Below are positions 36,157 to 44,165 of a stretch of DNA of 64,000 bases, in pieces. Source of the DNA: Burkholderia sp. USMB20 (GTDB lineage: Bacteria; Pseudomonadota; Gammaproteobacteria; Burkholderiales; Burkholderiaceae); NCBI RefSeq assembly GCF_000949135.2, contig NZ_JTAN02000017.1:310001-374000 (forward strand), written 5' to 3'. The notes under the pieces were generated by a model, which saw nothing but the letters and a program-made list of their open reading frames with translations, did not search any database and was not told the origin of the DNA. The stretch's first letter is position 1, and the number at the start of each line of letters is the position of its first letter. The position numbers and the translations under genes were made by a program.

Positions 36157-37461
36157 ATGACTACACCGGCGAACGCAGCTTCCCGTTGCCCTTTTTCCGC
36201 GGCCGCGAAAAATTTCATGCCCTTTGAGCAGGACTTTCTCGACAATCCGTTCTCGGCGTTGAAGCAACTGCGTCAAACCGAGCCAATCTTCTTCGACGAG
36301 AGATTGGGGTATTGGATCGTGACGCGGCTTGACGATGCAAAAGCGATCCTTCGGAACTCAAAGGATTTTTCCGCCGACGTGGTGCTCGAACCCATTGTTC
36401 CCCTCTATCAGTCAACCATTGAGAACTTCATGCGGTCGGGGTTCAGCGGCGGAGGGGGATCGCTGGTCAACGATGTGAATCCCGAGCATGACGAACGCCG
36501 CAAGTGGTTGGCCAAAGCGCTGACGCCCCAACGGGTGAAGGAACTGGAACCGTTTGTACGCGATGCCGTCAAGAAATGCGTCGACGATTTCGTACGAGAC
36601 GGTGAAGCGGATCTTGTCAAGCAGCTTAGTAGCAAAGTGCCGGCCGTAGTACTGATGCACTTTCTCGGCATCCCTCAAGAAGACATCGACCGCGTTAAGG
36701 CATGGGCGGAACCAACGATCCTTTTCAGCTGGGGCCATCCAACTGAAAGCGACCAGAACCATATGGCGGACATGCTCGGTGAATTCTGGCACTACTGTAA
36801 GGCTCATATCGCAAAACTTCGCGGCAATCTGGGCGATGACGTCGTAAGTGAAGCTATTCGCGGCCAACAGGAAAAGAACTTGTGGACGGACGACGAGCTC
36901 ACTCGAATGACCTTGAACTTTGTGTTTGCCGGCCATGACACCACCGTAAACGCGGCGGCGAACATGTTCTTGACGTTGATGCAGCATCGCGATGCATGGA
37001 ACGATCTGTGTCGCAATCGTTCCTTGATTCCAAATGCAGTGGAAGAGTGTATTCGCTTCGCCCCGGCAGTAATTTCGCACCGACGTAGAGCAGTGAACAA
37101 GGTTACGGTCGGAGGTGCAGACATCGAACCCGACGACAAAGTGCTCATCTACTTCGCAGCGGCAAATCGCGATGAATCGACGTTCGACGACGGGGAGGTT
37201 TTCAACATTCACCGCGAAGGACCAAATCGCCATGTGACGTTCGGCTTCGGATGGCATGCGTGTTATGGCGCTCCCCTCGCTCGGCTTGAGATGAAGATCA
37301 TGCTTGAGGAGTTGACGATGCGTCTCCCCGAAATTCGGCTTAAACCGGATCAACGCTTCACTTACGCGCCACTCAATATCACGATGCGTGGCCCCAGCAA
37401 CGTGGTCGTGCAATGGAATCCGGAATCCAATCCGCGACCGACGGACAAACTCTCTCGTTAA
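36157..37461 (+). CDS. Cytochrome P450 (bacterial soluble class I)
   Basis: 434 residues. I-helix FAGHDTTVNAA (oxygen-activation A/G-G-x-D-T) near residue 258, K-helix ExxR in EECIRFAP, and the heme-binding FGFGWHACYGAPLARLE with the thiolate Cys369. No membrane anchor. AAGGAG precedes the ATG; the in-frame extension to 35968 overlaps the hydroxylase gene and is rejected. The reductase gene follows after 72 bp, so this is probably a two-component P450-reductase pair doing hydroxylation or O-demethylation. Confidence 0.92.
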   Translation: MTTPANAASRCPFSAAAKNFMPFEQDFLDNPFSALKQLRQTEPIFFDERLGYWIVTRLDDAKAILRNSKDFSADVVLEPIVPLYQSTIENFMRSGFSGGGGSLVNDVNPEHDERRKWLAKALTPQRVKELEPFVRDAVKKCVDDFVRDGEADLVKQLSSKVPAVVLMHFLGIPQEDIDRVKAWAEPTILFSWGHPTESDQNHMADMLGEFWHYCKAHIAKLRGNLGDDVVSEAIRGQQEKNLWTDDELTRMTLNFVFAGHDTTVNAAANMFLTLMQHRDAWNDLCRNRSLIPNAVEECIRFAPAVISHRRRAVNKVTVGGADIEPDDKVLIYFAAANRDESTFDDGEVFNIHREGPNRHVTFGFGWHACYGAPLARLEMKIMLEELTMRLPEIRLKPDQRFTYAPLNITMRGPSNVVVQWNPESNPRPTDKLSR

Positions 37462-37533
37462 AAGTTTATCAAGACAGTAATCGGCGGATGGTGGGCAGAC
37501 TATCCGGCCATGCTTCAGTTCAGTGAGCCAGCG

Positions 37534-38505
37534 ATGATTGATTTAAACGATACGATTTCAGTATGTGTGGCACGAAAGAATGTGGAGGCCCTAGATATCG
37601 TCAGTTTCGAGCTAGTAGCTCTCGATGGCGCCGACCTCCCCCCGTTCGTCCCAGGCGCACATATCGACATCCATATCCCCGGCGGTTATATCCGCCAATA
37701 CTCGCTTTGCAATGCCGCCAACGACACGGGACGGTACGTAGTCGCAATTCTGCGCGATGCACATTCCCGCGGCGGCTCCGTGGCGATGCACGATGATGTG
37801 ATGGATGGTGACATTCTTCAAATATCGACGCCGCGAAGCCACTTTCCATTGCATGCCGAAGCGGGCGAAAGCCTGCTTCTCGCTGGCGGTATCGGCGTGA
37901 CGCCGTTGCTTTGCATGTCTGATCAACTGCATCGTGAGAATCGTCCTTTTAGCCTCCACTACTGCACGCGCAGCAAGGATCGGATGGCCTTTTACGACGC
38001 GACTTTGAATTCAGCGTGGGCAGATAAGGTGCAGTATCATTTTGATGATGGCGCAATTGATCAGAAACTGGATATTGCCGCCGTCCTTGGCGCTGCCAGC
38101 CGCGATACGCATCTCTACGTATGTGGCCCACAAGGTTTCATGGATTCCGTACTCAATACGGCTCGTGAAACGGGATGGGAAGAAGGTCGGCTCCACTACG
38201 AGTACTTCAAGCACGAAGCCATTCAAAATAATGACGATACGTCATTCGAAGTAGAAATTGCCAGCACCGGGACGGTCCTGGTCGTCCCACCAGGAAAGAG
38301 TATCGCCGCCGTGCTCAATGAACATGGCTTCAATGTATCCATGTCGTGCGAACAGGGAGTCTGCGGCACCTGCGTCACCAGGGTCCTGTCTGGTACCCCC
38401 GATCATCGCGATACTTTCCTGTTGTCCGACGAACATGAAGCGAACGACCAAATGACGCCATGCTGCTCACGGTCCAAGTCGTCGCGTCTGGTCCTCGACC
38501 TGTAA
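37534..38505 (+). CDS. Phthalate-dioxygenase-reductase type oxidoreductase (FMN/NAD, C-terminal [2Fe-2S])
   Basis: 323 residues. Flavin domain with IRQYSLCNAA and the phosphate loop GGSVAMHDDV, NAD domain LLLAGGIGVTPLLCM and LYVCGPQGFMDSV, then a C-terminal plant-type ferredoxin with cysteines in SCEQGVCGTCVTRV and a fourth in PCCSRSK. This is the VanB/PDR order. It most likely reduces the P450 encoded just upstream, an uncommon pairing since P450s usually use separate ferredoxins. ATG 37510 is an alternative start with no ribosome site. Confidence 0.87.
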   Translation: MIDLNDTISVCVARKNVEALDIVSFELVALDGADLPPFVPGAHIDIHIPGGYIRQYSLCNAANDTGRYVVAILRDAHSRGGSVAMHDDVMDGDILQISTPRSHFPLHAEAGESLLLAGGIGVTPLLCMSDQLHRENRPFSLHYCTRSKDRMAFYDATLNSAWADKVQYHFDDGAIDQKLDIAAVLGAASRDTHLYVCGPQGFMDSVLNTARETGWEEGRLHYEYFKHEAIQNNDDTSFEVEIASTGTVLVVPPGKSIAAVLNEHGFNVSMSCEQGVCGTCVTRVLSGTPDHRDTFLLSDEHEANDQMTPCCSRSKSSRLVLDL

Positions 38506-38534
38506 CAACCGCCGTCATTATCGGGAATGCTGCC

Positions 38535-39467
38535 ATGTATCGCCAGGACAAAGTCATCATCAGTTGCGCTGTCACCGGCGCGATCCACACTCCATCCATG
38601 TCTCCCTATCTTCCGATAACCGCGGAAGAAATCGCGGAGTCGTCCATTGCGGCTGCCGAAGCTGGCGCAGCCATCATCCACTTGCATGCACGCGATCCGA
38701 TTACAGGCCGTCCCGACCAACGCCCGGAGGCATTTCTCCCCTTTGTTCGTGCGATCAAAGCGCGCAGCAATGTAGTGCTGAATCTCACGACGGGTGGGTC
38801 TCCGTATATGACAGTTCAAGAGCGCATGATGCCCGCGAAGGTGCTCAGGCCGGAAGTGGCATCGATGAACGTCGGCTCGATGAACTTCGCACTTTACCCC
38901 ATGCTGAAGCGCTACAAGTCCTTTAAGCACGAGTGGGAACAATCGTATCTCGAAAGCAGCAAGGATTTGATTTTCCGCAATACATTCGGCGACTTGGAAA
39001 CCGTGCTAACGGAGCTGTCGCCGAACGGGACGAGGTACGAGTTCGAGTGTTACGACACGTCACATCTGTACAACCTCGCGCATCTTGCCGAGCGCGGGCT
39101 CGTGAGAGCGCCGTACTTCATCCAGACTGTCTTTGGTATTCTCGGAGGTATCGGAACACATCCTGATGACGTGATGCACATGAAGCGCACGGCCGATCGT
39201 CTGTTCGGGAATGACTATCGATGGTCCGTACTTGGTGCAGGAGCCAATCAAATGAAGATCGCGGCGATGGCCGCCTCGATGGGAGCCAATGTACGCGTTG
39301 GCCTCGAAGACAATCTGTGGATTGGCAAGGGGAAACTGGCAAAGTCGAATGCAGAGCAAGTGCTCAAGGTGCGTGAAATTCTCGACGGCCTAGGCCTTGA
39401 TATTGCGACACCAGATGAGGCACGTGAGATCCTCCAGCTTAAAGGAATTGACCGGGTCGCATTTTAG
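38535..39467 (+). CDS. BKACE family enzyme (DUF849, beta-keto acid cleavage)
   Basis: 310 residues. The early zinc-site AAIIHLHARDPITGRPDQ (HxH near residue 45), the NVGSMNFALYP strand near 115, and GANQMKIAAMAASMGANVRVGLEDNLWIGKGKLA near the C-terminus are standard for the BKACE TIM barrel. Known members condense a 3-keto acid with acetyl-CoA and exchange acetoacetate. It ends the five-gene set (VOC, flavin hydroxylase, P450, reductase, BKACE), so a beta-keto acid may arise downstream of ring cleavage. Start at 38535 is weakly supported by a GGGAA upstream. Confidence 0.88.
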   Translation: MYRQDKVIISCAVTGAIHTPSMSPYLPITAEEIAESSIAAAEAGAAIIHLHARDPITGRPDQRPEAFLPFVRAIKARSNVVLNLTTGGSPYMTVQERMMPAKVLRPEVASMNVGSMNFALYPMLKRYKSFKHEWEQSYLESSKDLIFRNTFGDLETVLTELSPNGTRYEFECYDTSHLYNLAHLAERGLVRAPYFIQTVFGILGGIGTHPDDVMHMKRTADRLFGNDYRWSVLGAGANQMKIAAMAASMGANVRVGLEDNLWIGKGKLAKSNAEQVLKVREILDGLGLDIATPDEAREILQLKGIDRVAF

Positions 39468-39548
39468 AAGCGCGGATTCCAGTAGAGATGGTTGCGGGCC
39501 TGCCTGTAATTTCGTGTTCAAGGCATATGATGCTCCGAAGGAGACTAT

Positions 39549-39845
39549 ATGCCTCGCAAACCGAAAACCAAACCAGTTGACCTGCCGGCGATTCCCACCT
39601 AGTTAGTTGAGCAATTCGGCAGCGGTTCGACGACGGCTGAAGCGATCAATGCCGCGACGTTGCCCCTTAGAAGGCGCTGATTGAGCGGGCGCCGGGCGGC
39701 GAGATGAGTCACCATCTCGGCTACCCGCCTGGCGGTGCGAGGCCAAGCACCGCAACCAACCAGCGCAATCGCACGGGCGCCAAGACAGTCCCGACCGAGG
39801 ACGGCTCGATCCGTATCGAGGTGCATCGCGTTCGCGAGGGCATGG
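39549..39845 (+). pseudogene. IS256-family transposase, N-terminal remnant
   Basis: Frame 1: MPRKPKTKPVDLPAIPT, stop, LVEQFGSGSTTAEAINAATL; after a frameshift near 39670: KALIERAPGGEMSHHLGYPPGGARPS then NQRNRTGAKTVPTEDGSIRIEVHR. This is the conserved N-terminus of IS256 mutator-type transposases. The DDE core is absent and sequence after 39845 no longer matches. Confidence 0.78.
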
Positions 39846-40495
39846 TAGCTGATTCGAAGGTATCAAAGCGTCAGCGCGCATGCCCTCTCGATCGTCTCGA
39901 TAGACGTATCGTATCCGGTCGGCTTCCGTTCATTCATCGCCAATCGGATACGATGCGCAGCGCCACGTCTACCACCTCTCCCTTGCTGTGCAAAACGGTG
40001 GCGACGAGCGGCATAAGTGAAGCTCATAGGCCCGCGAACTGGTGCGTAGAACGCGGGAGAAGTTCATGGCCTAAGCTTCACCAGATTCTCCAATCCCTCT
40101 TGCAAGGCCATAGCTGGATTCCGATATCACAGCTCAGGCTCCTCCTCGACACACCGAGGAGCGTCGGCGATTATCCGGCGCTGGCGGAACTGCTGGTTTG
40201 CCCGTACGTCACGAGAGCGAATCGCTGCGCAAACCTCAGCCAAGGCGCGTCATCCAGCGGGTTATTCGCCTGTCCGGTTATGGATTCACTGAAGCCGTGA
40301 TACGGATTTCCACCTGATCACTAAACGCAACGCTTGTCGATCGTTACGGTTAGTCAAGCCATTGTCCAATCCTGCCAAGATGTTGCGGACGCGTCGGTTC
40401 GTGTCGACATACGTGGGTTGCCGAAGGTTTCTGGAGCGGCCCCACGTATCTGAGGACACGAGGACTCTCTTAAAATAAGGGATAGTCTTGTGAGC
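39846..40495. other. 650-bp gap with transposon debris
   Basis: No gene supported. An exact 7-bp hairpin CTCCTCG-ACACAC-CGAGGAG lies at 40143-40162 without a T run. The segment near 40496 continues, on the minus strand, the group II intron 3' end found at 43177 on the other side of the nested IS. Confidence 0.3.
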
Positions 40496-40531
40496 GGGTA
40501 TGGAGTTGACCCTGCAATCCCGGACACAGCG

Positions 40532-41143
40532 TCACACTAAGGTTGCTGAGTCCATCGAGCGCCGGAACTCGCGAGGCGAGCGGTATTTCAGCGCGCTATG
40601 GGGATGCTTCTCGTTGTAATGCTCGAACGCAATGGCCAGGTTGCTTGCAGCGGTCGCTGCATCCGGCTTCGGCATGAAGGCGACATAGTCGCGCTTCATG
40701 GTTTTCACGAAGCTCTCGGCCATGCCGTTACTTTGCGGGCTACACACTGGCGTGGTCAATGGCTTCAGACCGATGGCGAGTGCGAACCGGCGTGTGTCGT
40801 CGGCCGTGTAGCCCGAACCGTTGTCGCTCAGCCACTCGATTTCGGACGGCGTATGCAGCTCATTGCCAAACCGGTTTTCCACTGCAGCCAGCATCACGTC
40901 GCGCACGATGTCGCCGCTGTGGCCGGCCGTCGTGGCCGCCCAGCTCATCGCCTCACGGTCGCAGCAGTCCAGCGCAAACGTCACGCGCAATGGTTCGCCG
41001 TTGTCGCAGCGAAACTCGAAGCCGTCGGAGCACCATCGCTGATTGCTGCGCGCCACGGCCACCTTGCCATCGTGCCGGCGTTGCGGTCTGGGCGTTATCG
41101 GTCGGCGCTGCATCAGCAGCCCGTGCGTGCGCATGACGCGATA
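40532..41143 (-). pseudogene. IS-C OrfB (DDE transposase), 3' half
   Basis: Integrase-core sequence starting [15 protein letters not shown] and continuing through [36 protein letters not shown] and [19 protein letters not shown] to [11 protein letters not shown]. The D-D(35)E residues are in SDGFEF, SDNGSG and NGMAESF. The 5' part of the same gene lies at 42480-42759, beyond the inner IS copy. Confidence 0.85.
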
Positions 41144-41174
41144 TGGAGTTGACCCTGTAATCCCGGACACAGCG

Positions 41175-42062
41175 TCACACTAAGGTTGCTGAATCCATTG
41201 AGCGCCGGAACTCGCGAGGCGAGCGGTACTTCAGCGCGCTATGGGGATGCTTCTCGTTGTAATGCTCGAACGCGATGGCCAAGTTGCGTGCAGCAGTCGC
41301 TGCGTCCGGCTTTGGCATGAAGGCAACGTAGTCGCGCTTCATTGTCTTCACGAAGCTCTCGGCCATCCCGTTACTTTGCGGGCTGCACACCGGCGTGGTC
41401 AATGGCTTCAGGCCGATGGCCGCTGCAAACCGGCGTGTATCGTCGGCCGTATAGCCCGAACCGTTGTCACTCAGCCACTCGATTTCGGACGGTGTATGCA
41501 ACTCGTTGCCAAACCGATTTTCCACTGCTGCCAGCATGACGTCGCGCACGATGTCGCCGCTGTGACCTGCCGTCGTAGCCGCCCAGCTCATCGCTTCGCG
41601 GTCGCAGCAGTCAAGCGCGAATGTCACTCGAAGCGGCTCGCCGTTGTCGCAGCGGAACTCGAAGCCGTCCGAGCACCATCGCTGATTGCTGCGCGCGACG
41701 GCCACCTTGCCATCGTGCCGACGTTGCGGCCGAGGCGGGGCTGGACGCCGTTGCATCAGCAGACCGTGAGTGCGCATGATGCGATAGATGCGCTTCGCAT
41801 TGAACGGCACCTGTCCGGCAGCAATGCGTTCATTGCGCAGCGAGCCCCACACCCGGCGATAGCCATAGCTGGGCAAATCGCCGACGACTCGGCGGATTTC
41901 CTCGACCACGCTCGCATCGTCCGTCTGCCGCGATTGACGGCCATCGCGCCACGTCACCGGACGCGACAGTCGTGCCGATACGTTCGAGCGCGACACGCCG
42001 AGAACTTCACAAACCAGTTTCACTGGTCGTCCTCCGGCAGCGAGGGCGAGTGCGCTATCCAT
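41175..42062 (-). CDS. IS-D OrfB transposase (DDE integrase core)
   Basis: 295 residues: helix-turn-helix start [21 protein letters not shown], the HTH_21 region [27 protein letters not shown], then the rve core with [33 protein letters not shown] and [20 protein letters not shown]. It is normally made as an OrfA-OrfB fusion by -1 frameshifting; the two frames overlap at 42020-42062. Confidence 0.9.
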   Translation of the reverse strand: MDSALALAAGGRPVKLVCEVLGVSRSNVSARLSRPVTWRDGRQSRQTDDASVVEEIRRVVGDLPSYGYRRVWGSLRNERIAAGQVPFNAKRIYRIMRTHGLLMQRRPAPPRPQRRHDGKVAVARSNQRWCSDGFEFRCDNGEPLRVTFALDCCDREAMSWAATTAGHSGDIVRDVMLAAVENRFGNELHTPSEIEWLSDNGSGYTADDTRRFAAAIGLKPLTTPVCSPQSNGMAESFVKTMKRDYVAFMPKPDAATAARNLAIAFEHYNEKHPHSALKYRSPREFRRSMDSATLV

Positions 42063-42415
42063 TTTTTTGCTCGGCCATACTCGACTGCTTCGCGGAGAAT
42101 CTCGTTCTCCATGGTCTTCTTGCCGAGCATCCGCTGCAGCTCACGAATCTGCTTGAGGGCATCGGCCAGCTCTGATGCAGGGACCACTTCCTCTCCAGCC
42201 TTGACCGCCGACAGACTCCCGTCCTGGTACAGCTTGCGCCAGTGGAACAGCTGGTTCGGGTTCACGCCGTGCTGGCGCGCAACCATCGAAACCGACTTCC
42301 CCGGTTCGAAACTCTCGCGAACCATCGCCAGCTTCTGCTCCGCCGTCCAGCGCCGCCGACGCTCCGGGCCCGTCAACACTTCCATCACTTCCTGCCTGGT
42401 GTTAGTCAAAAACAC
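42020..42415 (-). CDS. IS-D OrfA (HTH, leucine zipper)
   Basis: 131 residues: [45 protein letters not shown] is the helix-turn-helix, followed by the zipper [38 protein letters not shown]. This is the typical IS2-group OrfA, which binds the inverted repeats. It overlaps orfB by 43 nt at the expected frameshift zone. Confidence 0.9.
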   Translation of the reverse strand: MFLTNTRQEVMEVLTGPERRRRWTAEQKLAMVRESFEPGKSVSMVARQHGVNPNQLFHWRKLYQDGSLSAVKAGEEVVPASELADALKQIRELQRMLGKKTMENEILREAVEYGRAKKWIAHSPSLPEDDQ

Positions 42416-42479
42416 AGTCTTATGCCTACCCGCTAGTTTAAGTGAGAGGCTATGTCCGGTGTTTCAGGGGGCTGCTCCA

Positions 42480-42759
42480 CGATAGACGCGCTTTGCATTG
42501 AACGGGACCAGCCCAAGCGCAACACGTTCGTTGCGCAACATGCCCCAGACCCGACGATATCCATAGCTGGGCAAATCGCCGACGACGCGCCGGATTTCCT
42601 CGACCACGCTCGCATCGTCGGTCTGCCTCGATTGACGTCCATCCCGCCATGTGCCGGACGCGACAGTCGTGCCGATACGTTCGAGCGCGACACGCCGAGA
42701 ACTTCACAGACCAGCTTCACTGGCCGTCCTCCGGCAGCAAGGGCGAGTGCGCTATCCAT
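42480..42759 (-). pseudogene. IS-C OrfB, 5' fragment
   Basis: Starts [21 protein letters not shown] exactly as in IS-D and runs to PFNAKR-type sequence, although an early indel shifts the frame after LSRPAHGGMD. It is cut at 42480-42484 by IS-D. Joined in sequence to 41143 it restores YRVMRTHG. Confidence 0.82.
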
Positions 42760-43112
42760 TTTTTTGCCCGGCCATACTCGACTGCTTCGCGAAGAATCTC
42801 GTTCTCCATGGTCTTTTTGCCGAGCATCCGTCGCAGCTCGCGAATCTGCTTGAGCGCATCGGCCAATTCCGATGCCGCAACAACTTCTTCGCCGGCCTTG
42901 ACCGCTGACAGGCTCCCGTCCTGGTACAGCTTGCGCCAGTGGAACAACTGGTTCGGGTTCACGCCATGCTGGCGCGCAACCATCGAAACCGACTTCCCCG
43001 GCTCGAAGCTCTCTCGCACCATCGCCAGCTTTTGTTCTGCCGTCCAGCGCCGCCGACGCTCCGGACCCGTCAACACTTCCATCACTTCCTGCCTGGTGTT
43101 AGTCAAAAACAC
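42717..43112 (-). CDS. IS-C OrfA (HTH, leucine zipper)
   Basis: 131 residues, almost identical to the IS-D OrfA (differences such as VVAASEL for VVPASEL and ELRRML for ELQRML). Open and intact, but its orfB partner is interrupted, so by itself it could only bind the element ends. Confidence 0.88.
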   Translation of the reverse strand: MFLTNTRQEVMEVLTGPERRRRWTAEQKLAMVRESFEPGKSVSMVARQHGVNPNQLFHWRKLYQDGSLSAVKAGEEVVAASELADALKQIRELRRMLGKKTMENEILREAVEYGRAKKWIAHSPLLPEDGQ

Positions 43113-43176
43113 AGTCCTATCCCTACCCGTTAGTTTAAGCGGGAGACTGTGTCCGGAGATTCAGGGGGCTGCTCCA

Positions 43177-43335
43177 GGGTAAGGCCACGGCGTCGCCGCC
43201 GCAGCCTCCCCTAAGAACCGTACGTGCAAGTTTCCCTGCATACGGCTCAAGCATCCCGAAGTCAACTCTACGAGTGACCGGCGCCAAGTTACCAGCGCCT
43301 GCACATTGCAATGTCGAGGTTCTCCCGCCGAGGCG
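43177..43335 (-). ncRNA. Group II intron 3' end (domains V and VI)
   Basis: On the minus strand 43248-43215 is a canonical 34-nt domain V: GAGCCGTA pairs with TACGGTTC, a 2-nt CG bulge, TGCAGG pairs with CTTGCA, and a GAAA tetraloop. It is followed by a GGCTGCGGCG/CGCCGTGGCC stem with an unpaired A before CCC, fitting domain VI with the branch-point A, at about 43212-43177. IS-C is inserted right there (GGGTA duplication) and the original 3' flank resumes at 40495. Only about 85 nt remain upstream of domain V; no reverse transcriptase is present, so the intron is dead. Confidence 0.8.
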
Positions 43336-43732
43336 GAGGGCGCAGACACAGCGGCGCCATGACGGTCGCGTTGCGGTGGACCGCAGCAACACCCGCTGGT
43401 GCTCCGATGGCTTTGAGTTCCGGTGCGAGGATGGCACGCCGTTGCGCGTAACGTTCGCGCTGGACTGCTGCGACCGGGAAGCGATTAGCTGGGCGGCGAC
43501 GACCGACGGACATAGCGGTGATGTAGTGCGCGACGTGATGCTGGCAGCCGTCGAGCAGCGCTTCGGCACCACGCAGGCAGCGCAGCCCATCGAATGGCTG
43601 TCGGACAACGGCTCGGCCTCCATCGACCACCGCACGCGCAGCTTCGCTCGGGAACTGGGCCTTGAGCCGCTGAACACGCCTGAGCGTTCGCCCCAGAGCA
43701 ATGGCATGGCCGAATCGTTCGTGAAGACCATG
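43335..43732 (+). pseudogene. IS3-family OrfB fragment (DDE core), orphan
   Basis: Frame [23 protein letters not shown] then [49 protein letters not shown] and [15 protein letters not shown], then homology stops and unrelated codons follow. It lies on the opposite strand to IS-C/IS-D and differs in many positions, so it is a remnant of a different, related IS. It lacks the N-terminal HTH and the C-terminal part. Confidence 0.8.
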
Positions 43733-44165
43733 AGTTACAGGCGCAATTCCAGTTCCGATCAAGATGCGCAATGCGTGCATCACTTGTTGGAGCGCACCGA
43801 GGATGTATGAGGCGGGATAGCCGACATAGTGACGCCGGGACGTCTGGAAAGGTAGTCCGTTGCCGAGTCGATGTCTCGAGCTGCCCATTTCGGAGGCGGC
43901 CGACTGTATTTTTGAATCGACCGCTCGTTGGACAGCCCCGGACCAAGCACATTGAACGGCGGTCGAGCCAATGCGTATAGTGCCCGCCGGGGACCGGTAC
44001 GGCTCGGACTCGCAAGTCTGATGCTCGTGCCTTGTTACGACACAGCCAAATGGCAGGCTGCTCAGAGAGCAGCTCAATAACGGAATATTGGCGCGCCAAT
44101 CACGCAAGATGGGTCACGTGATTGGTGTGTCTATTCGGCCAATATAGATCTAACCGCTTATCAAG
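43733..44165. other. 433-bp gap with nested palindromes (44085-44145)
   Basis: No gene supported. It holds ATTGGCGCGCCAAT, a perfect 14-bp palindrome (44087-44100); CCAATCACG (44096-44104) pairing with CGTGATTGG (44117-44125); and ATATTGG (44085-44091) pairing with CCAATAT (44139-44145). The structures overlap and sit directly downstream of the FadL stop codon. Terminator, operator or recombination site cannot be told apart by eye. Confidence 0.45.

Larger units (their letters stand above)
41144..42479 (-). mobile_element. Inner IS2-group (IS3 family) element, IS-D, complete
   Basis: 1336 bp with ends TGGAGTTGACCCTGTAATCC (41144) and the complement of TGGAGCAGCCCCCTGAAACA (42479). A 5-bp target duplication CGATA is exact at 41139-41143 and 42480-42484. 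It is nearly identical to IS-C, in the same orientation, and inserted inside the orfB of IS-C. Both open reading frames appear intact. Confidence 0.93.
40501..43176 (-). mobile_element. Outer IS2-group (IS3 family) element, IS-C, split by a second copy of itself
   Basis: Ends are TGGAGTTGACCCTGCAATCC at 40501 and the complementary TGGAGCAGCCCCCTGAA end at 43176. A 5-bp target duplication GGGTA flanks it exactly (40496-40500 and 43177-43181). Subtracting the inner element and one CGATA duplication leaves 1335 bp, the same size as the inner copy. The two halves carry the 3' part of orfB (left) and orfA plus the 5' part of orfB (right). Confidence 0.92.

Noticed and set aside
40143-40162. Perfect 7-bp hairpin considered as a terminator
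   Set aside because: No T run and no gene ending nearby; lies in transposon debris.
43289-44107. 272-codon minus-strand frame across the transposase fragment
   Set aside because: Mostly antisense of the IS3 OrfB fragment plus unrelated sequence; no conserved domain.
44085-44145. Considered as an integron attC site
   Set aside because: No attC R-box core spacing, no integrase and no cassette array nearby.
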